A stretch of DNA of 64,000 nucleotides from Cryobacterium sp. Y50 (GTDB taxonomy: Bacteria; Actinomycetota; Actinomycetes; Actinomycetales; Microbacteriaceae): contig NZ_PJJM01000105.1 in NCBI RefSeq assembly GCF_002929805.1, positions 186,001 to 250,000 on the forward strand, read 5' to 3'. Below the pieces are notes generated by a model. It was not told where the DNA came from. It saw nothing but the letters and a program-made list of their open reading frames with translations, and ran no database searches. Positions within the stretch are counted from its first letter, which is position 1, and each line of letters begins with the position of its first letter. The translations under genes were made by a program, and so were the position numbers. This document shows, one piece after another, positions 8,689 to 17,824 of the stretch.

Positions 8689-9018
8689 ATGACATCAACA
8701 AGCCGCAACTCGATCCTCACCGTGATCCGCCGGAGCGAACGTTGCATCGTCAGTCGAAAATTTTAGGGCTGGATCGACAACAGCTCCGACCTCGACGTCC
8801 CACCGCTGGTACTGCGCAGTTTTGGCGACCTCTCCGTTCCGATCGCCCTGTCGCGGGAGTTCGTGGATGCCCACACTGGCCTGGTCGAGCTCGTCATGCC
8901 ACCCCCAGCGCCGCACACACTTGCCTGGAACAGGAGCCCCAGTTTGTGGGACTCGGCTCTCTTCGATTGGCTGCATCGCGTACAGGTTTCGAGAAGTCTC
9001 TGGCGCAGCTCGGAATAA
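8689..9018 (+). pseudogene. unknown 110-codon reading frame with an in-frame TAG
   Basis: From ATG 8689 the frame gives MTSTSRNSILTVIRRSER, meets TAG at 8764-8766, and then continues for 83 codons without interruption: SDLDVPPLVLRSFGDLSVPI, FVDAHTGLVELVMPPP, SLWDSALFDWLHRVQ. It ends at TAA 9016-9018. The long downstream frame looks like genuine protein, so the TAG (one change from CAG) probably inactivated it. Family not recognised. The rest of the 8629-9189 gap holds no other gene. Confidence 0.45.
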
Positions 9019-9189
9019 GGTCCAGAGCCAACGCTTGGTCTGCAGCTGCCCGTCATTAGAAGACAGCACGCGCTGAAACTAGCGCCTCAACTCCACTGGC
9101 CTCCTTAGCCTTGACAATTTCCGCGAACATGATTGGCTCGTATTACGTGATTTCCTCCGGACCAGTAGCCCCGTGAAAGGAGGTGGCTC

Positions 9190-10557
9190 GTGAGCCACCA
9201 CGCCGTTATCAACCCCGCCACAGGCGAGACCATCAAGACGTACCCCCAGATTTCGAGTGATGAACTCGAGCAGGTCATCGCATCGGCGGACGGGGCGCAC
9301 GTCAACTGGTCACGGAATTCCTCGACAGACGAGCGGGCCGCACTCCTGCGCAGGGTTGGTGATTTACATGAGGAGCGCCGCGACGAGCTTGCGGCCATGA
9401 TCGTGCGCGAGATGGGTAAGCCTGTCGATCAAGCGCTCGGCGAGGTCGACTATGCCGCCGACATTTACCGTTACTACGCCGACAACGCGCAGGAGTTTCT
9501 GAAGGATGAACCAATCACCCTTCTCAGTGGCGAGGGTTCCGCGTTCATGCGCTCCAAATCGCTCGGTGTGCTTATCGGTGTCATGCCGTGGAATTTTCCG
9601 TATTACCAGGTTGCACGCTTCGCCGCACCGAACCTCATGACGGGCAACACGATCATCCTCAAGCATGCGTCGCAGTGCCCGGAGTCGGCCGCGGCGATTG
9701 AGCAAATCTTTCACGACGCAGGTTTCCCGGCTGGCGCCTATACCAATGTGTACGCGGACAGCGAGCAGGTCGCCACGATCATCGCCGACCCGCGGGTGCA
9801 GGGCGTCTCCCTCACCGGTTCGGAGGGCGCCGGCGCGGCCGTTGCCGAGGTGGCCGGTCGCCACCTCAAGAAGGTCGTGCTGGAGCTGGGCGGATCAGAC
9901 CCGTTCATTCTGCTCAGCACCGACGACATGGCCGCCGCCGTGGATGCCGCCGTTGCCGGTCGCCTCCGCAATGGCGGGCAGGCTTGCGACGCCGCCAAGC
10001 GATTTATCGTGATCGATGGACTTTACGATGAGTTCACGGAGAAGTTCACCGCCGCCATCTTGGCAAGCTCTCCCAGCGACCCGACCGTCGAGGGTGCAGA
10101 CTACGGACCCCTTTCGTCCCTCGGCGCGGCCGAGCATCTCGAGGAGCAGGTCGAGCGCGCAGTCGCGCAGGGAGCGACGCTGGCGCGCACGGGCAAACGG
10201 TCTGGCACCTTCTACCCATCGGCCGTGCTCACCGACGTCACACCAGACAACGACACGTACCATGAGGAGTTCTTCGGCCCCGTCGCATTCGTCTACCGGG
10301 CAGTCTCAGAAGATGACGCCGTCACCCTCGCAAACGACACTCCCTTCGGTCTGGGCTCTTACCTGTTCACGACCAATCCCGAGCAGGCACTGCGAGTTGC
10401 TGACCGCATCGAGGCCGGCATGGTCTACGTCAACCTCGTTGACGCCGGCAGCGCAGAGCTGCCGTTCGGCGGGGTGAAAAGAAGTGGCTTCGGGCGCGAA
10501 CTCGGACGCTTCGGTGCCAGCGAGTTTGTGAACAAGAAACTCATCCGCATCGGCTGA
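9190..10557 (+). CDS. gabD: aldehyde dehydrogenase, succinate-semialdehyde dehydrogenase-like
   Basis: A 455-residue aldehyde dehydrogenase. The NAD(P)-binding region has VMPWNFPYYQVARF, the catalytic Glu is in LELGGSDPF and the catalytic Cys in NGGQACDAAKRF. The short length and the PWNFPYYQV signature fit the Sad/GabD class that oxidises succinate semialdehyde. The GTG start at 9190 is supported by a strong AAAGGAGG site (about 9176-9183) upstream. It is monocistronic, with a terminator after it and a convergent ligase gene beyond. No GABA transaminase is present in the window, so the physiological aldehyde is uncertain. Confidence 0.85.
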   Translation: MSHHAVINPATGETIKTYPQISSDELEQVIASADGAHVNWSRNSSTDERAALLRRVGDLHEERRDELAAMIVREMGKPVDQALGEVDYAADIYRYYADNAQEFLKDEPITLLSGEGSAFMRSKSLGVLIGVMPWNFPYYQVARFAAPNLMTGNTIILKHASQCPESAAAIEQIFHDAGFPAGAYTNVYADSEQVATIIADPRVQGVSLTGSEGAGAAVAEVAGRHLKKVVLELGGSDPFILLSTDDMAAAVDAAVAGRLRNGGQACDAAKRFIVIDGLYDEFTEKFTAAILASSPSDPTVEGADYGPLSSLGAAEHLEEQVERAVAQGATLARTGKRSGTFYPSAVLTDVTPDNDTYHEEFFGPVAFVYRAVSEDDAVTLANDTPFGLGSYLFTTNPEQALRVADRIEAGMVYVNLVDAGSAELPFGGVKRSGFGRELGRFGASEFVNKKLIRIG

Positions 10558-10570
10558 CCCATCGCCGACC

Positions 10571-10610
10571 TCGGCGGCCGACGCGGTGATTGCGGTTGGC
10601 CGCCGATTTT
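10571..10610. terminator. intrinsic terminator between convergent genes
   Basis: A GC-rich inverted repeat (tcggcggcc / ggccgccga with an extended stem) spans 10571-10606 and ends in TTTT. It sits between the end of the aldehyde dehydrogenase gene and the convergent acyl-CoA ligase gene and may serve the plus strand mainly. Confidence 0.65.
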
Positions 10611-10682
10611 GGGGCGGCAGTGCACCACACCTCAGGCTGACTGGTAGGAGCCCGCCACCGGCGCTCGTCGGGGGCGTGGCGG

Positions 10683-12275
10683 CTAAACCGCCACTGCACG
10701 CTCCTGTGTGCGCAGGTCCTTACGCAGAATCTTGCCGGAGGCCGACTTCGGAATTACCTCGATGAACTCGACTGCGCGCACCTTTTTATGTGGGGCGACC
10801 CGCTCGGTCACGTACGCCATGACCTCCTCGGCCGTGACAGCAGACTCAGCCACAGTGACGACGAAGGCTTTCGGTATCTCCTGGCCGTCGGCATCCGCTG
10901 CCCCGATCACTGCCGCATCAGCGATCTGCGGGTGGGTGAGCAGCAGCGCCTCGAGTTCGGCGGGCGCGATCTGGTAGCCCTTGTACTTGATCAGCTCCTT
11001 GCTGCGGTCGACGATGGTCACCTCGCCGAGGGCGCTCACCGTGGCGATGTCGCCGGTGTGCAGAAACCCGTCGGAGTCGATGGTCTCGCGGGTGGCCTGC
11101 TCGTTGTTCAGGTAGCCAAGCATCACGTTGGGGCCGCGCACGAGCAGTTCTCCGGGCTCGCTCACCCCCTCTGAGGGCATCTCGATCTCCTCGCCGGTTG
11201 CGGTCGAAATGAGCTTGCAGTCCATGTTCGGCACGGTCACCCCGACCGAGGCTCGCGAGAGGTGCGACGCGTCGATCGGAATCAGGTGGCTCACGGGGCT
11301 GACCTCGGTCATGCCGTAGCCCTGCAGAATGCGGCAGTCCAGTCGCGTGGCGACGGCCGCGGCGAGGCTGCCGTCGAGCGGCGCTGCACCCGAGAGCATG
11401 GTGTGCACGCTCGACAGGTCGTAGCTTTCGACGAGTGGATGCTTCGCCACGGCGACCGCAATCGGCGGCGCGATGAAAACATAGCTGCAGCGGTGATCTT
11501 GAATCATTCGTAGAAATTCGACGAAGTCGAACTTCGCCATCGTTACGAGGGCGGCCCGCTGTTTGAAGGCGAGGTTGAGCAGAACCGTCATTCCATAGAT
11601 GTGGTAAAACGGCAGCAGTGCGAGCACCTTGTCCTCGGCCACGACGCCGATCAGGTCCCGCGCTTGCTGCACGTTCGCGACCAGGTTGCGGTGGCTGAGC
11701 ATGACGCCCTTGGGCGCCGCCGTGGTGCCCGACGAGTACGGTAGAACCGCCACGTGCGTGGCTGGGTCGATGCTCAGAGCGGGCGGGGCTGCATCCGCTC
11801 GTAAGAGATCAGCCAGCGACAAATGCCCGGGCTCGCCATCGATCACCACGATCGACTCCGTCGCCAGGCCGGCAGCGTGCGCTGCCGAGAGAGCGCCGGG
11901 CAGCAAAAGAGAGACGGTCACGAGCCAGGTTGCGCCGGAATCGACTAGCTGGCGCGCAATATCCTCGGGCGTATAGAGCGAGTTGATGGTGGTGACCGTG
12001 GCGCCGGCGCGCAGAATGCCATGGAAGACGGGGGTGAACTCCGGTGTGTTGGGGCAGAGCAGGCCGATGACCGTGCCGGGGCCGACGTCTTGGGCCGAGA
12101 GAGCGCCAGCCACTCGGCTGATCTGGTCGACCAGGGTGCGATAGCTAAGTGCCGCGCCCGTGACTCCGTCAATCACCGCGGTGCGCTCGAGCTCGGCTTC
12201 GGTCAAATCGTCGAACAGAAAATCGAAAATGCTGAGGTCGGGAATCTCGACTGGAGCGTAGGGGCTCGTGAACAC
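10683..12275 (-). CDS. acyl-CoA synthetase, 4-coumarate-CoA-ligase-like
   Basis: A 530-residue ANL-superfamily enzyme that activates a carboxylic acid to its CoA thioester via an acyl-adenylate. The P-loop is PYSSGTTAAPKGVMLSH, the adenylate motif is DGFLHTGDIATV, the hinge is ELIKYKGYQIAPAELEALL, and the catalytic lysine lies in KSASGKILRKDL at the C-terminus. GTG 12275 is chosen over the ATG at 12341 because AAAGGAG stands six bases upstream of it. The pattern fits plant-type 4CL homologues, but the substrate (aromatic or medium-chain acid) cannot be fixed. It diverges from the phosphonatase-like operon. Confidence 0.88.
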   Translation of the reverse strand: MFTSPYAPVEIPDLSIFDFLFDDLTEAELERTAVIDGVTGAALSYRTLVDQISRVAGALSAQDVGPGTVIGLLCPNTPEFTPVFHGILRAGATVTTINSLYTPEDIARQLVDSGATWLVTVSLLLPGALSAAHAAGLATESIVVIDGEPGHLSLADLLRADAAPPALSIDPATHVAVLPYSSGTTAAPKGVMLSHRNLVANVQQARDLIGVVAEDKVLALLPFYHIYGMTVLLNLAFKQRAALVTMAKFDFVEFLRMIQDHRCSYVFIAPPIAVAVAKHPLVESYDLSSVHTMLSGAAPLDGSLAAAVATRLDCRILQGYGMTEVSPVSHLIPIDASHLSRASVGVTVPNMDCKLISTATGEEIEMPSEGVSEPGELLVRGPNVMLGYLNNEQATRETIDSDGFLHTGDIATVSALGEVTIVDRSKELIKYKGYQIAPAELEALLLTHPQIADAAVIGAADADGQEIPKAFVVTVAESAVTAEEVMAYVTERVAPHKKVRAVEFIEVIPKSASGKILRKDLRTQERAVAV

Positions 12276-12615
12276 GGTGATCTCCTTTGATCGGGTGCGG
12301 CGATTTACGATACCGCTCGGGGTTGGCGCGAAACTGTGCATGTCACGAAAGTGTCGGTCGAGGCGTCAGGTGTAGCTGGCGCGTTCACCGGCAGGTGGCG
12401 CGGTGACCGAGTGCCACGGAGCCCAATTGCCATGGCGCGTTCACCTGCCGGTTACCCGGGTTGCCTTGGCTGTTGGCGTGGTCTGTCTACCGTTGCAGAA
12501 CGACCTGGCCGCGCCTGGCGTCGGCCACCACCGGAATCGGGATGACAACCGGCCTCGACGAGCACGTCATTTCTACTGTCAGCGACTCACCGATCACCTC
12601 CCTGAAAGGCACTTC
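12276..12615. other. divergent intergenic region with direct repeats
   Basis: 340 bp between the ligase and the phosphonatase-like gene. The only clear structure is a 12-base direct repeat, ggcgcgttcacc, at 12378-12389 and 12434-12445, with partly inverted accggcaggt/acctgccggt next to the copies. These could be regulator sites for either gene. No coding sequence is supported: the frame that runs in from 12403 is only an extension of the downstream gene. Confidence 0.35.
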
Positions 12616-13374
12616 ATGAGTACTGCACCGCTCTCTTTCGACCTGGACTCAAACCTGGACCTCGATGATTTCGACCCGGACTACGTCGAGGTTGAACTCG
12701 TCGTCTTTGACATGGCCGGCACGACCGTGAGCGATGACGGCCTCGTCGAGCGGGCCTTCGTGCTGGCAGCGCAACGCAGCGGCATCGCCGACACCGCCGA
12801 CGCCTTGGACGAGGCCGTCGCCTTCGTGCGGGAAACTATGGGCCAGTCCAAGCTTGATGTCTTTCGCGAACTCACAGACACCGAAGAGGCGGCCGTAGCA
12901 GCCACCAATGTTTTTGAAACCGCCTATGGCGAACTTGTCGAGCGGGTCGGGGTGACGGCGGTCGACGGCGCGGCCGACCTGTTTCAGGAGCTGCGCGACA
13001 ACGGCCTGAAAGTTGCCCTGGTTACCGGTTTTTCCCGTGCAACCCAGGACATGCTGATTAACGCGCTCGGCTGGAGCGATCTGATCGACGTGAGCCTGTG
13101 CCCGGCCGAAGCCGGTCGCGGCCGCCCCTATCCTGACTTGCCGCTCACCGCCCTGTTGCGCACCGGAACGTCCAGCGTCGCCGCGATGGTCGTCGTGGGA
13201 GACACTGCCAGCGACATGCTGTCCGGGCTGAGCGCGGGTGCTGGCCTCGTGGTCGGCGTGCGCACGGGCACCCATGACACCGAGATCCTTGAGGTTGCCG
13301 GGGCTGACGTGGTCATTGACAGTGTGGCCGACCTTGCCGAGTTGCTCGGCCTGCGTGAGGAAACGATCGAGTAG
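12616..13374 (+). CDS. phosphonatase-like HAD hydrolase
   Basis: A 252-residue haloacid-dehalogenase-fold hydrolase. The nucleophile motif is LVVFDMAGTTVSDDG (about 27-41; Asp nucleophile with the AGT signature of phosphonoacetaldehyde hydrolases). Motif II is ALVTGFSRAT, the GRGRPYPD segment is the motif III region, and motif IV is VVVGDTASDMLSG. It matches the phosphonatase-like group found beside a dedicated alcohol dehydrogenase in phosphonate-catabolism loci. ATG 12616 is chosen with AAAGG nine bases upstream. The next gene starts two bases after its stop, so they form one operon. Substrate inferred, not shown. Confidence 0.85.
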   Translation: MSTAPLSFDLDSNLDLDDFDPDYVEVELVVFDMAGTTVSDDGLVERAFVLAAQRSGIADTADALDEAVAFVRETMGQSKLDVFRELTDTEEAAVAATNVFETAYGELVERVGVTAVDGAADLFQELRDNGLKVALVTGFSRATQDMLINALGWSDLIDVSLCPAEAGRGRPYPDLPLTALLRTGTSSVAAMVVVGDTASDMLSGLSAGAGLVVGVRTGTHDTEILEVAGADVVIDSVADLAELLGLREETIE

Positions 13375-13376
13375 TC

Positions 13377-14615
13377 ATGTTGCAATCCGACCCGCCCTCA
13401 AGGCCACCGTCGACGGACGGGATGCTGTCGACCGCTCCTGGGAATGCACTGCCGCTGAGCGGCTACCGGCTCGGCCGCGAGATCGTGCTGCCGCGCGCTG
13501 CCGAGGCGATGGTCTGGTCGGGAGTCGGCCTGCCGCTGGAGTGCGTGGCGGTGCCAGGAGTGCTACTGCGTCCCGGTGACGTGCTGGTCGAGGTCGAGTT
13601 GGTGACGGTTTGCAGATCCGACGTGCATGCGGCGTTGGGTCACCGCCCGGCCGCGAAGCCGCTAGTGCTCGGCCACGAGCAGGTCGGCCGCATCGTCGCG
13701 ACCGGCGACCAGGCATATGCCGCAAATGGAATACCTCTGCGGGTGGGGCAGCGCGTGGTGTGGTCGGTCATCGTGAGCTGTGGAACGTGCCCGCGTTGCC
13801 GTCGCGGAGTCCCGCAAAATTGCCGCGAGCTGGCGAAATACGGTCACGAACGGATGCAGCGGGGCTGGGAACTCAGCGGCAGCTTCGCCACCCACGTGCA
13901 GGTGCGTGCCGGCACGGCGATTGTGGTGGTGGACGAGCAGGTTCCGGCGTCGGTTCTAGCACCGGCCTCCTGCGCGACCGCGACGGTCGTCGCCGCGCTG
14001 GCAGCGGCGTCCGCTCTGGTGCCGCTGGCCGGAGCCACGGTGCTGCTGACCGGTGCGGGGATGCTCGGGCTGACGGCCTGCTCCATGGCGACGGACGCCG
14101 GTGCCCTCGTGGTCGTGACCGACCCGGATGCTGCGCGCCGACAGCTTGCACTGGCCTTCGGTGCTGCCGCCGTTGCTGACCCGAGTGCACCCTGCGAGTC
14201 GCCGACCGGGGTGGCGAGCGTGCTCGCGGCGCTGCAGGATGCCGGTGCGGCCGAGCCGACGATTGCCCTGGAACTGAGCGGTGCCGGAACGGCGGTACAG
14301 ACCGTCATTGACCTGATCGGCATCGGCGGAGTTGTCGTGCTGGTCGGGAGCGTTTCGCCGGGCGAGCCGGTGCTGCTCGACCCGGAGTCGATGGTGTGCC
14401 GCCTGATCACGCTGCGGGGTGTGCATAACTACACGCCGGCCGATCTGCAGCAGGCGGTGACCTATCTCAGCGGCGGCTGGCATCGGCATCCGTTTTCGGC
14501 GCTGGTGGGTACGACGTTCCCTCTCGAGAAAGCGGATGCTGCTCTCGCGCTGGCCGCAACCACCCACCACCCCCGCGTCGGCATCACGCCGCAGCAGCCG
14601 GCGATGCTCGGCTGA
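13377..14615 (+). CDS. zinc-dependent alcohol dehydrogenase, phosphonate-catabolism-associated type
   Basis: A 412-residue medium-chain dehydrogenase. The catalytic zinc site is VCRSDVHAALG with GHEQVG, and the structural zinc site is CGTCPRCRRGVPQNC. The NAD-binding domain holds VLLTGAGMLGLTACSMA. The sequence type agrees with the putative phosphonate-catabolism-associated alcohol dehydrogenase family that co-occurs with the preceding HAD enzyme. No C-P lyase or PhnW/PhnX genes appear in the window, so the full pathway is not visible. It probably oxidises an alcohol derived from, or leading to, a phosphonate. Confidence 0.85.
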   Translation: MLQSDPPSRPPSTDGMLSTAPGNALPLSGYRLGREIVLPRAAEAMVWSGVGLPLECVAVPGVLLRPGDVLVEVELVTVCRSDVHAALGHRPAAKPLVLGHEQVGRIVATGDQAYAANGIPLRVGQRVVWSVIVSCGTCPRCRRGVPQNCRELAKYGHERMQRGWELSGSFATHVQVRAGTAIVVVDEQVPASVLAPASCATATVVAALAAASALVPLAGATVLLTGAGMLGLTACSMATDAGALVVVTDPDAARRQLALAFGAAAVADPSAPCESPTGVASVLAALQDAGAAEPTIALELSGAGTAVQTVIDLIGIGGVVVLVGSVSPGEPVLLDPESMVCRLITLRGVHNYTPADLQQAVTYLSGGWHRHPFSALVGTTFPLEKADAALALAATTHHPRVGITPQQPAMLG

Positions 14616-14665
14616 CCTCGCTGCGAAAGCACCCCTCAGTCGACCGGGCGCTGCCCCGAAAGAGG

Positions 14666-15127
14666 CTAGCTGGCGCCGCCGGTTGGGCCAAGTGTGAGCA
14701 GCGTGGCCATGATCGACACCAGGGCGACCGCCATGGCAGTCACGAGCAGCACCGGGCGGGCCAGTGCCCAGCGCAACAGAGCGCTCACCCGGGTCTGGTC
14801 ACGGGGATCGTCGGTGCGAGTACGGCGCCAATCGCCGTCGAGCAGGCCATTCTTCTCTAGCCCGCGGTCAAGAAAGATCGTGACAAACGGAACAATCGCG
14901 GTGACCATGGCGATCGCGGTGAGCTTCGGGCCCCAGTGCTGGTTGGCGCCGACGAACCCGGCCGTCAGCCCGAAGGCGATGAAGACGAGGCCGTGCAGGA
15001 ACCCGCCGATCTGCACCCCGAGCTCACCGACCTGCAGCACATATTTCATGAGCATTCCGGCGATGAGCAGCGTCCACGTGATGGCTTCGGCAATGGCGAC
15101 GGAACGAAACAGCAGGCGCGGGGTCAT
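14666..15127 (-). CDS. DUF3817 integral membrane protein
   Basis: A 153-residue membrane protein beginning MTPRLLFRSVAIAEAITWT, typical of DUF3817 proteins. Three to four hydrophobic helices are visible (about 8-28, 38-58, 64-84, 128-148), with a charged DWRRTRTDDPRDQTR loop before the last. ATG 15127 is used because the upstream frame to 15271 has no family similarity. Function unknown. These proteins are widespread in actinobacteria. Confidence 0.8.
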   Translation of the reverse strand: MTPRLLFRSVAIAEAITWTLLIAGMLMKYVLQVGELGVQIGGFLHGLVFIAFGLTAGFVGANQHWGPKLTAIAMVTAIVPFVTIFLDRGLEKNGLLDGDWRRTRTDDPRDQTRVSALLRWALARPVLLVTAMAVALVSIMATLLTLGPTGGAS

Positions 15128-15218
15128 GGTGACTTTCGACTCGGGGCGGGCAGGGGGATGTCCATCGTCGCAGTCGTGTCTGAACAGGCGCCGCAGTCCT
15201 GAGCGTTCGCCGCAAAAC

Positions 15219-15666
15219 ATGCAGAACTCCTTCCCGAACTCGCAGGTCGGAACGGCCACCGCCTCGAACAACTACTTCCGCCAGATTGGTGCCTCCATCG
15301 GCTCTGCCGTGGTCGGCAACCTGTTCGCCGCACGTCTGACCGAGGTGTTGACCGAGCGGATGCCCGCCGGTGCTGCCGGCGCGGTCAACTCGTTCACCCC
15401 GGCCATGGTGCGCGACCTTCCCGAGGCCGCCCGCCAGATCATCATCGGCGGCTACAACGACGCACTGACCGGTCTTCCTCTGTCTAGTGCCGCTCATCAT
15501 GGTCGCGGTCATCCTGCGCTGCTTCGTCACCGAGAAGCCGCTCGCCACCGCAATCGAGCACGACCTACTGACCGAGACCCTCGACACGGATGGTGCAACT
15601 CACGCTTGCCCGGAGGCTGCGGCTGAGCCGGTAGCATCCGCTCGACCGGGCGTGCCGGCGAAGTAA
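15219..15666 (+). pseudogene. C-terminal remnant of an EmrB/QacA-type MFS transporter
   Basis: The frame from 15219 reads MQNSFPNSQVGTATASNNYF and RQIGASIGSAVVGNLFAARL, which is the conserved late region of 14-helix drug exporters. It continues to about 15480 (GGYNDALTG). A frameshift then moves the coding to another frame: VPLIMVAVILRCFVTEKPLA, then an Asp/Thr-rich tail ending in TAA 15664-15666. The first 300 or so residues are missing. Neighbouring DUF3817 overlaps its presumed 5' end, suggesting a deletion. Confidence 0.8.
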
Positions 15667-15879
15667 CCGCAAGTACGTCGATCGTGGCCCCTGGGTCATG
15701 AGTGCCCTCACAGCTCTTGAACCAGGGGACATCGCCATGCCCGCGCGAGACACAGGCAGCAAACGGCAGCATGACGGGTGCGCGCCCGGGTGCCGACCGC
15801 CGTCGAGCGGTTGCTGCCCGCGCTGCTACCGTGATCGTATGCGCACGCCTTCGCTCCGCCCCGACCTCTCGGACGCGGC

Positions 15880-16746
15880 GTGATCGGAATCGTGCTCGCC
15901 CTCGTCTCGGCCGCGGCCTACGGCATGAGCGACTTTCTTGGCGGCATTGCATCCCGCCGCGTGGCCGCATTGCGGGTCGTACTCCTGTCGTATCCGATCT
16001 CGACCGTGATCATCGCCATCGTCGCGGCTTTCGTCGACGGCGAGTTCTCGTGGCCGTCGATGCTGTTCGGCGCGGCGTCCGGCCTGGTGATGGCCTTGGC
16101 CATGTGGTGGTTCTACATCGCCCTCGCCGAGGGTCCGATGAGCATAGTGTCGCCACTGACCGCCGTGATCGTTGCCGGCATTCCGGTCATTGTGGGTGTG
16201 CTGATCGGGGAGCGGCCTTCGGTCATCTCCTACGCCGGAATTGCGCTGGCGATCGTCGCGGTGATCTTGGTGAGCCGGGAGCCGAAAGGTGTCGCGGACC
16301 ACACCGTTTCTGGGGCCGATGCTCCGCGGTTCACCCGCCGGGTGGGCTGGTTCACGGTAGGATCCGGCGTCTGCTTCGCCCTGAGTTTTGTCTTCACGCA
16401 CCAGATCGAGGTCGGCACCGGGCTGTGGCCGCTGGTCGTGGCGCGCACCGTGGCATCCGTTATCGTCATCGCGGTGGCGACCGGAACCCGGCAGTTGGGC
16501 AGGCCGCCGCTGACGATTCTCTGCTTCGCCGTACTCGTGGCGATGCTCGATGTCATTGCCACGATCACGCTGCTCTACGCACTTCAGGGTGGCTTGCTGT
16601 CGCTGGTGTCGGTGCTCGTGTCGCTCTACCCGGCCGTGACCGTGCTGCTCGCGGTGCTCGTGCTTAAGGAACGGGTCGGTCGCTGGCAGGTCGCCGGCAT
16701 GGGCCTCGTCCTGGTCGCGGTCGTCGCCATAGCGGCCAACGGCTAG
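15880..16746 (+). CDS. EamA/DMT-superfamily transporter
   Basis: A 288-residue protein with about ten membrane helices in two repeated halves, as in EamA transporters. N-terminus MIGIVLALVSAAAYGMSDFL; the second half includes VSVLVSLYPAVTVLLAVLVL followed by KERVGRWQVAGMGLVL, the usual family end. GTG start at 15880. Likely an exporter of a metabolite or amino acid. It is convergent with purQ, and the 213-bp region before it holds no gene. Confidence 0.85.
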   Translation: MIGIVLALVSAAAYGMSDFLGGIASRRVAALRVVLLSYPISTVIIAIVAAFVDGEFSWPSMLFGAASGLVMALAMWWFYIALAEGPMSIVSPLTAVIVAGIPVIVGVLIGERPSVISYAGIALAIVAVILVSREPKGVADHTVSGADAPRFTRRVGWFTVGSGVCFALSFVFTHQIEVGTGLWPLVVARTVASVIVIAVATGTRQLGRPPLTILCFAVLVAMLDVIATITLLYALQGGLLSLVSVLVSLYPAVTVLLAVLVLKERVGRWQVAGMGLVLVAVVAIAANG

Positions 16747-16760
16747 CTGCACGATTGCGC

Positions 16761-17456
16761 TTACGCGCCGACGAGCGCCCGCGCGATCACCGAGGTAAAG
16801 AAAACGAGGCCGTCGACGCCGCTGGCCATCGCCGCGTCCGTGTCGGGTCCGAAGCCAGCCTCGACAGCGTGCTCGGGGTGCGGCATGAGGCCGACGACGT
16901 TGCCGCGGGCATTGGTTACTCCGGCAATGTCGTTTAGCGAGCCGTTCGGGTTGTCGAGGTAGCGAGCCACGATGCGGCCTTCACCCTCAAGCGCTTTGAG
17001 GGTCTCGGCCGAGGCCATGAATGAGCCCTCGCCGTTCTTGAGCGGAATGACGATTTCGGCGTTGGCTTCGAAACCGTTGGTCCAGTCGCTCGCGTTGTTC
17101 TCAATGCGCAGGCCCTGGTCCCGGCAGATGAAGCGGCCCTTGTCGTTCCGAATGAGTCCGCCGTCGAGCAGGTGGGCTTCGGTGAGCATCTGGAATCCAT
17201 TGCAGATTCCGAGCACCGGCATGCCCTTGTTGGCCGCGTCGATGACCTCGGTCATGATCGGTGAGAGGCTCGCGATGGCCCCGGCCCGCAGGTAATCGCC
17301 GTAGCTGAAACCGCCGGGCAGTACCAGCGCGTCGACGCCGTGCAGGTCGTGGTCGCCGTGCCAGAGGGCGACGGCGTCGGCGCCAGCCAGGCGAATCGCG
17401 CGCGCGGCGTCACGATCGTCGAGCGAGCCAGGAAAGGTGACGACGCCGATCCGCAT
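16761..17456 (-). CDS. purQ: phosphoribosylformylglycinamidine synthase glutaminase PurQ
   Basis: The class-I glutamine amidotransferase that releases ammonia for PurL. 231 residues. [20 protein letters not shown] at the N-terminus, the nucleophile Cys in [11 protein letters not shown], and the His/Glu pair in [14 protein letters not shown]. The purS stop and the purQ start share one base (TGATG at 17454-17458), so translation is coupled. purL is not next downstream but 16 kb away on the same strand. Confidence 0.97.
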   Translation of the reverse strand: MRIGVVTFPGSLDDRDAARAIRLAGADAVALWHGDHDLHGVDALVLPGGFSYGDYLRAGAIASLSPIMTEVIDAANKGMPVLGICNGFQMLTEAHLLDGGLIRNDKGRFICRDQGLRIENNASDWTNGFEANAEIVIPLKNGEGSFMASAETLKALEGEGRIVARYLDNPNGSLNDIAGVTNARGNVVGLMPHPEHAVEAGFGPDTDAAMASGVDGLVFFTSVIARALVGA

Positions 17457-17740
17457 CAGGCGACCGCTGTCGAGGGGGCGTCCTGCACGTGGATGCCGAC
17501 GACATCCTCGATCACGGAATTGGACAGCACGCTGTCGGCGAGCTCGCGCACGGCGGCGAGGGTCGCGGCATCCGTTTCACCGTCGAGGGAAATCTCGAAG
17601 CGCTTGCCGACGCGCACACCGGTGACGTTGGCCAGCGCTGACTGGGTCTGGCCGAGGCGACCGAGGGCGCCGGCGACGGCCTTGCCCTGGGGGTCAAGCA
17701 ACTCAGCCTTGGGCATTACTTCGACGACGATCGTTGGCAC
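17456..17740 (-). CDS. purS: phosphoribosylformylglycinamidine synthase subunit PurS
   Basis: A 94-residue small subunit bridging PurL and Pur[20 protein letters not shown] and [14 protein letters not shown] are family signatures. GTG start at 17740 with CGGAG seven bases upstream. Forms an operon with purQ. The 84 bp between it and kynU should contain the operon promoter. Confidence 0.96.
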   Translation of the reverse strand: MPTIVVEVMPKAELLDPQGKAVAGALGRLGQTQSALANVTGVRVGKRFEISLDGETDAATLAAVRELADSVLSNSVIEDVVGIHVQDAPSTAVA

Positions 17741-17824
17741 AGGGCACTCCGCATACAGTCTGGGGCTATTAGTCGTGGCAAATCACTGCAATTCTACAGG
17801 TCGAGCCCGACCGGGCACGCCGGT

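Noticed and set aside
1000-16760. Genomic island with integrase or attachment sites
   Set aside because: The block is accessory and decayed, but no integrase, transposase, tRNA or flanking direct repeat was found, so an element boundary cannot be claimed.
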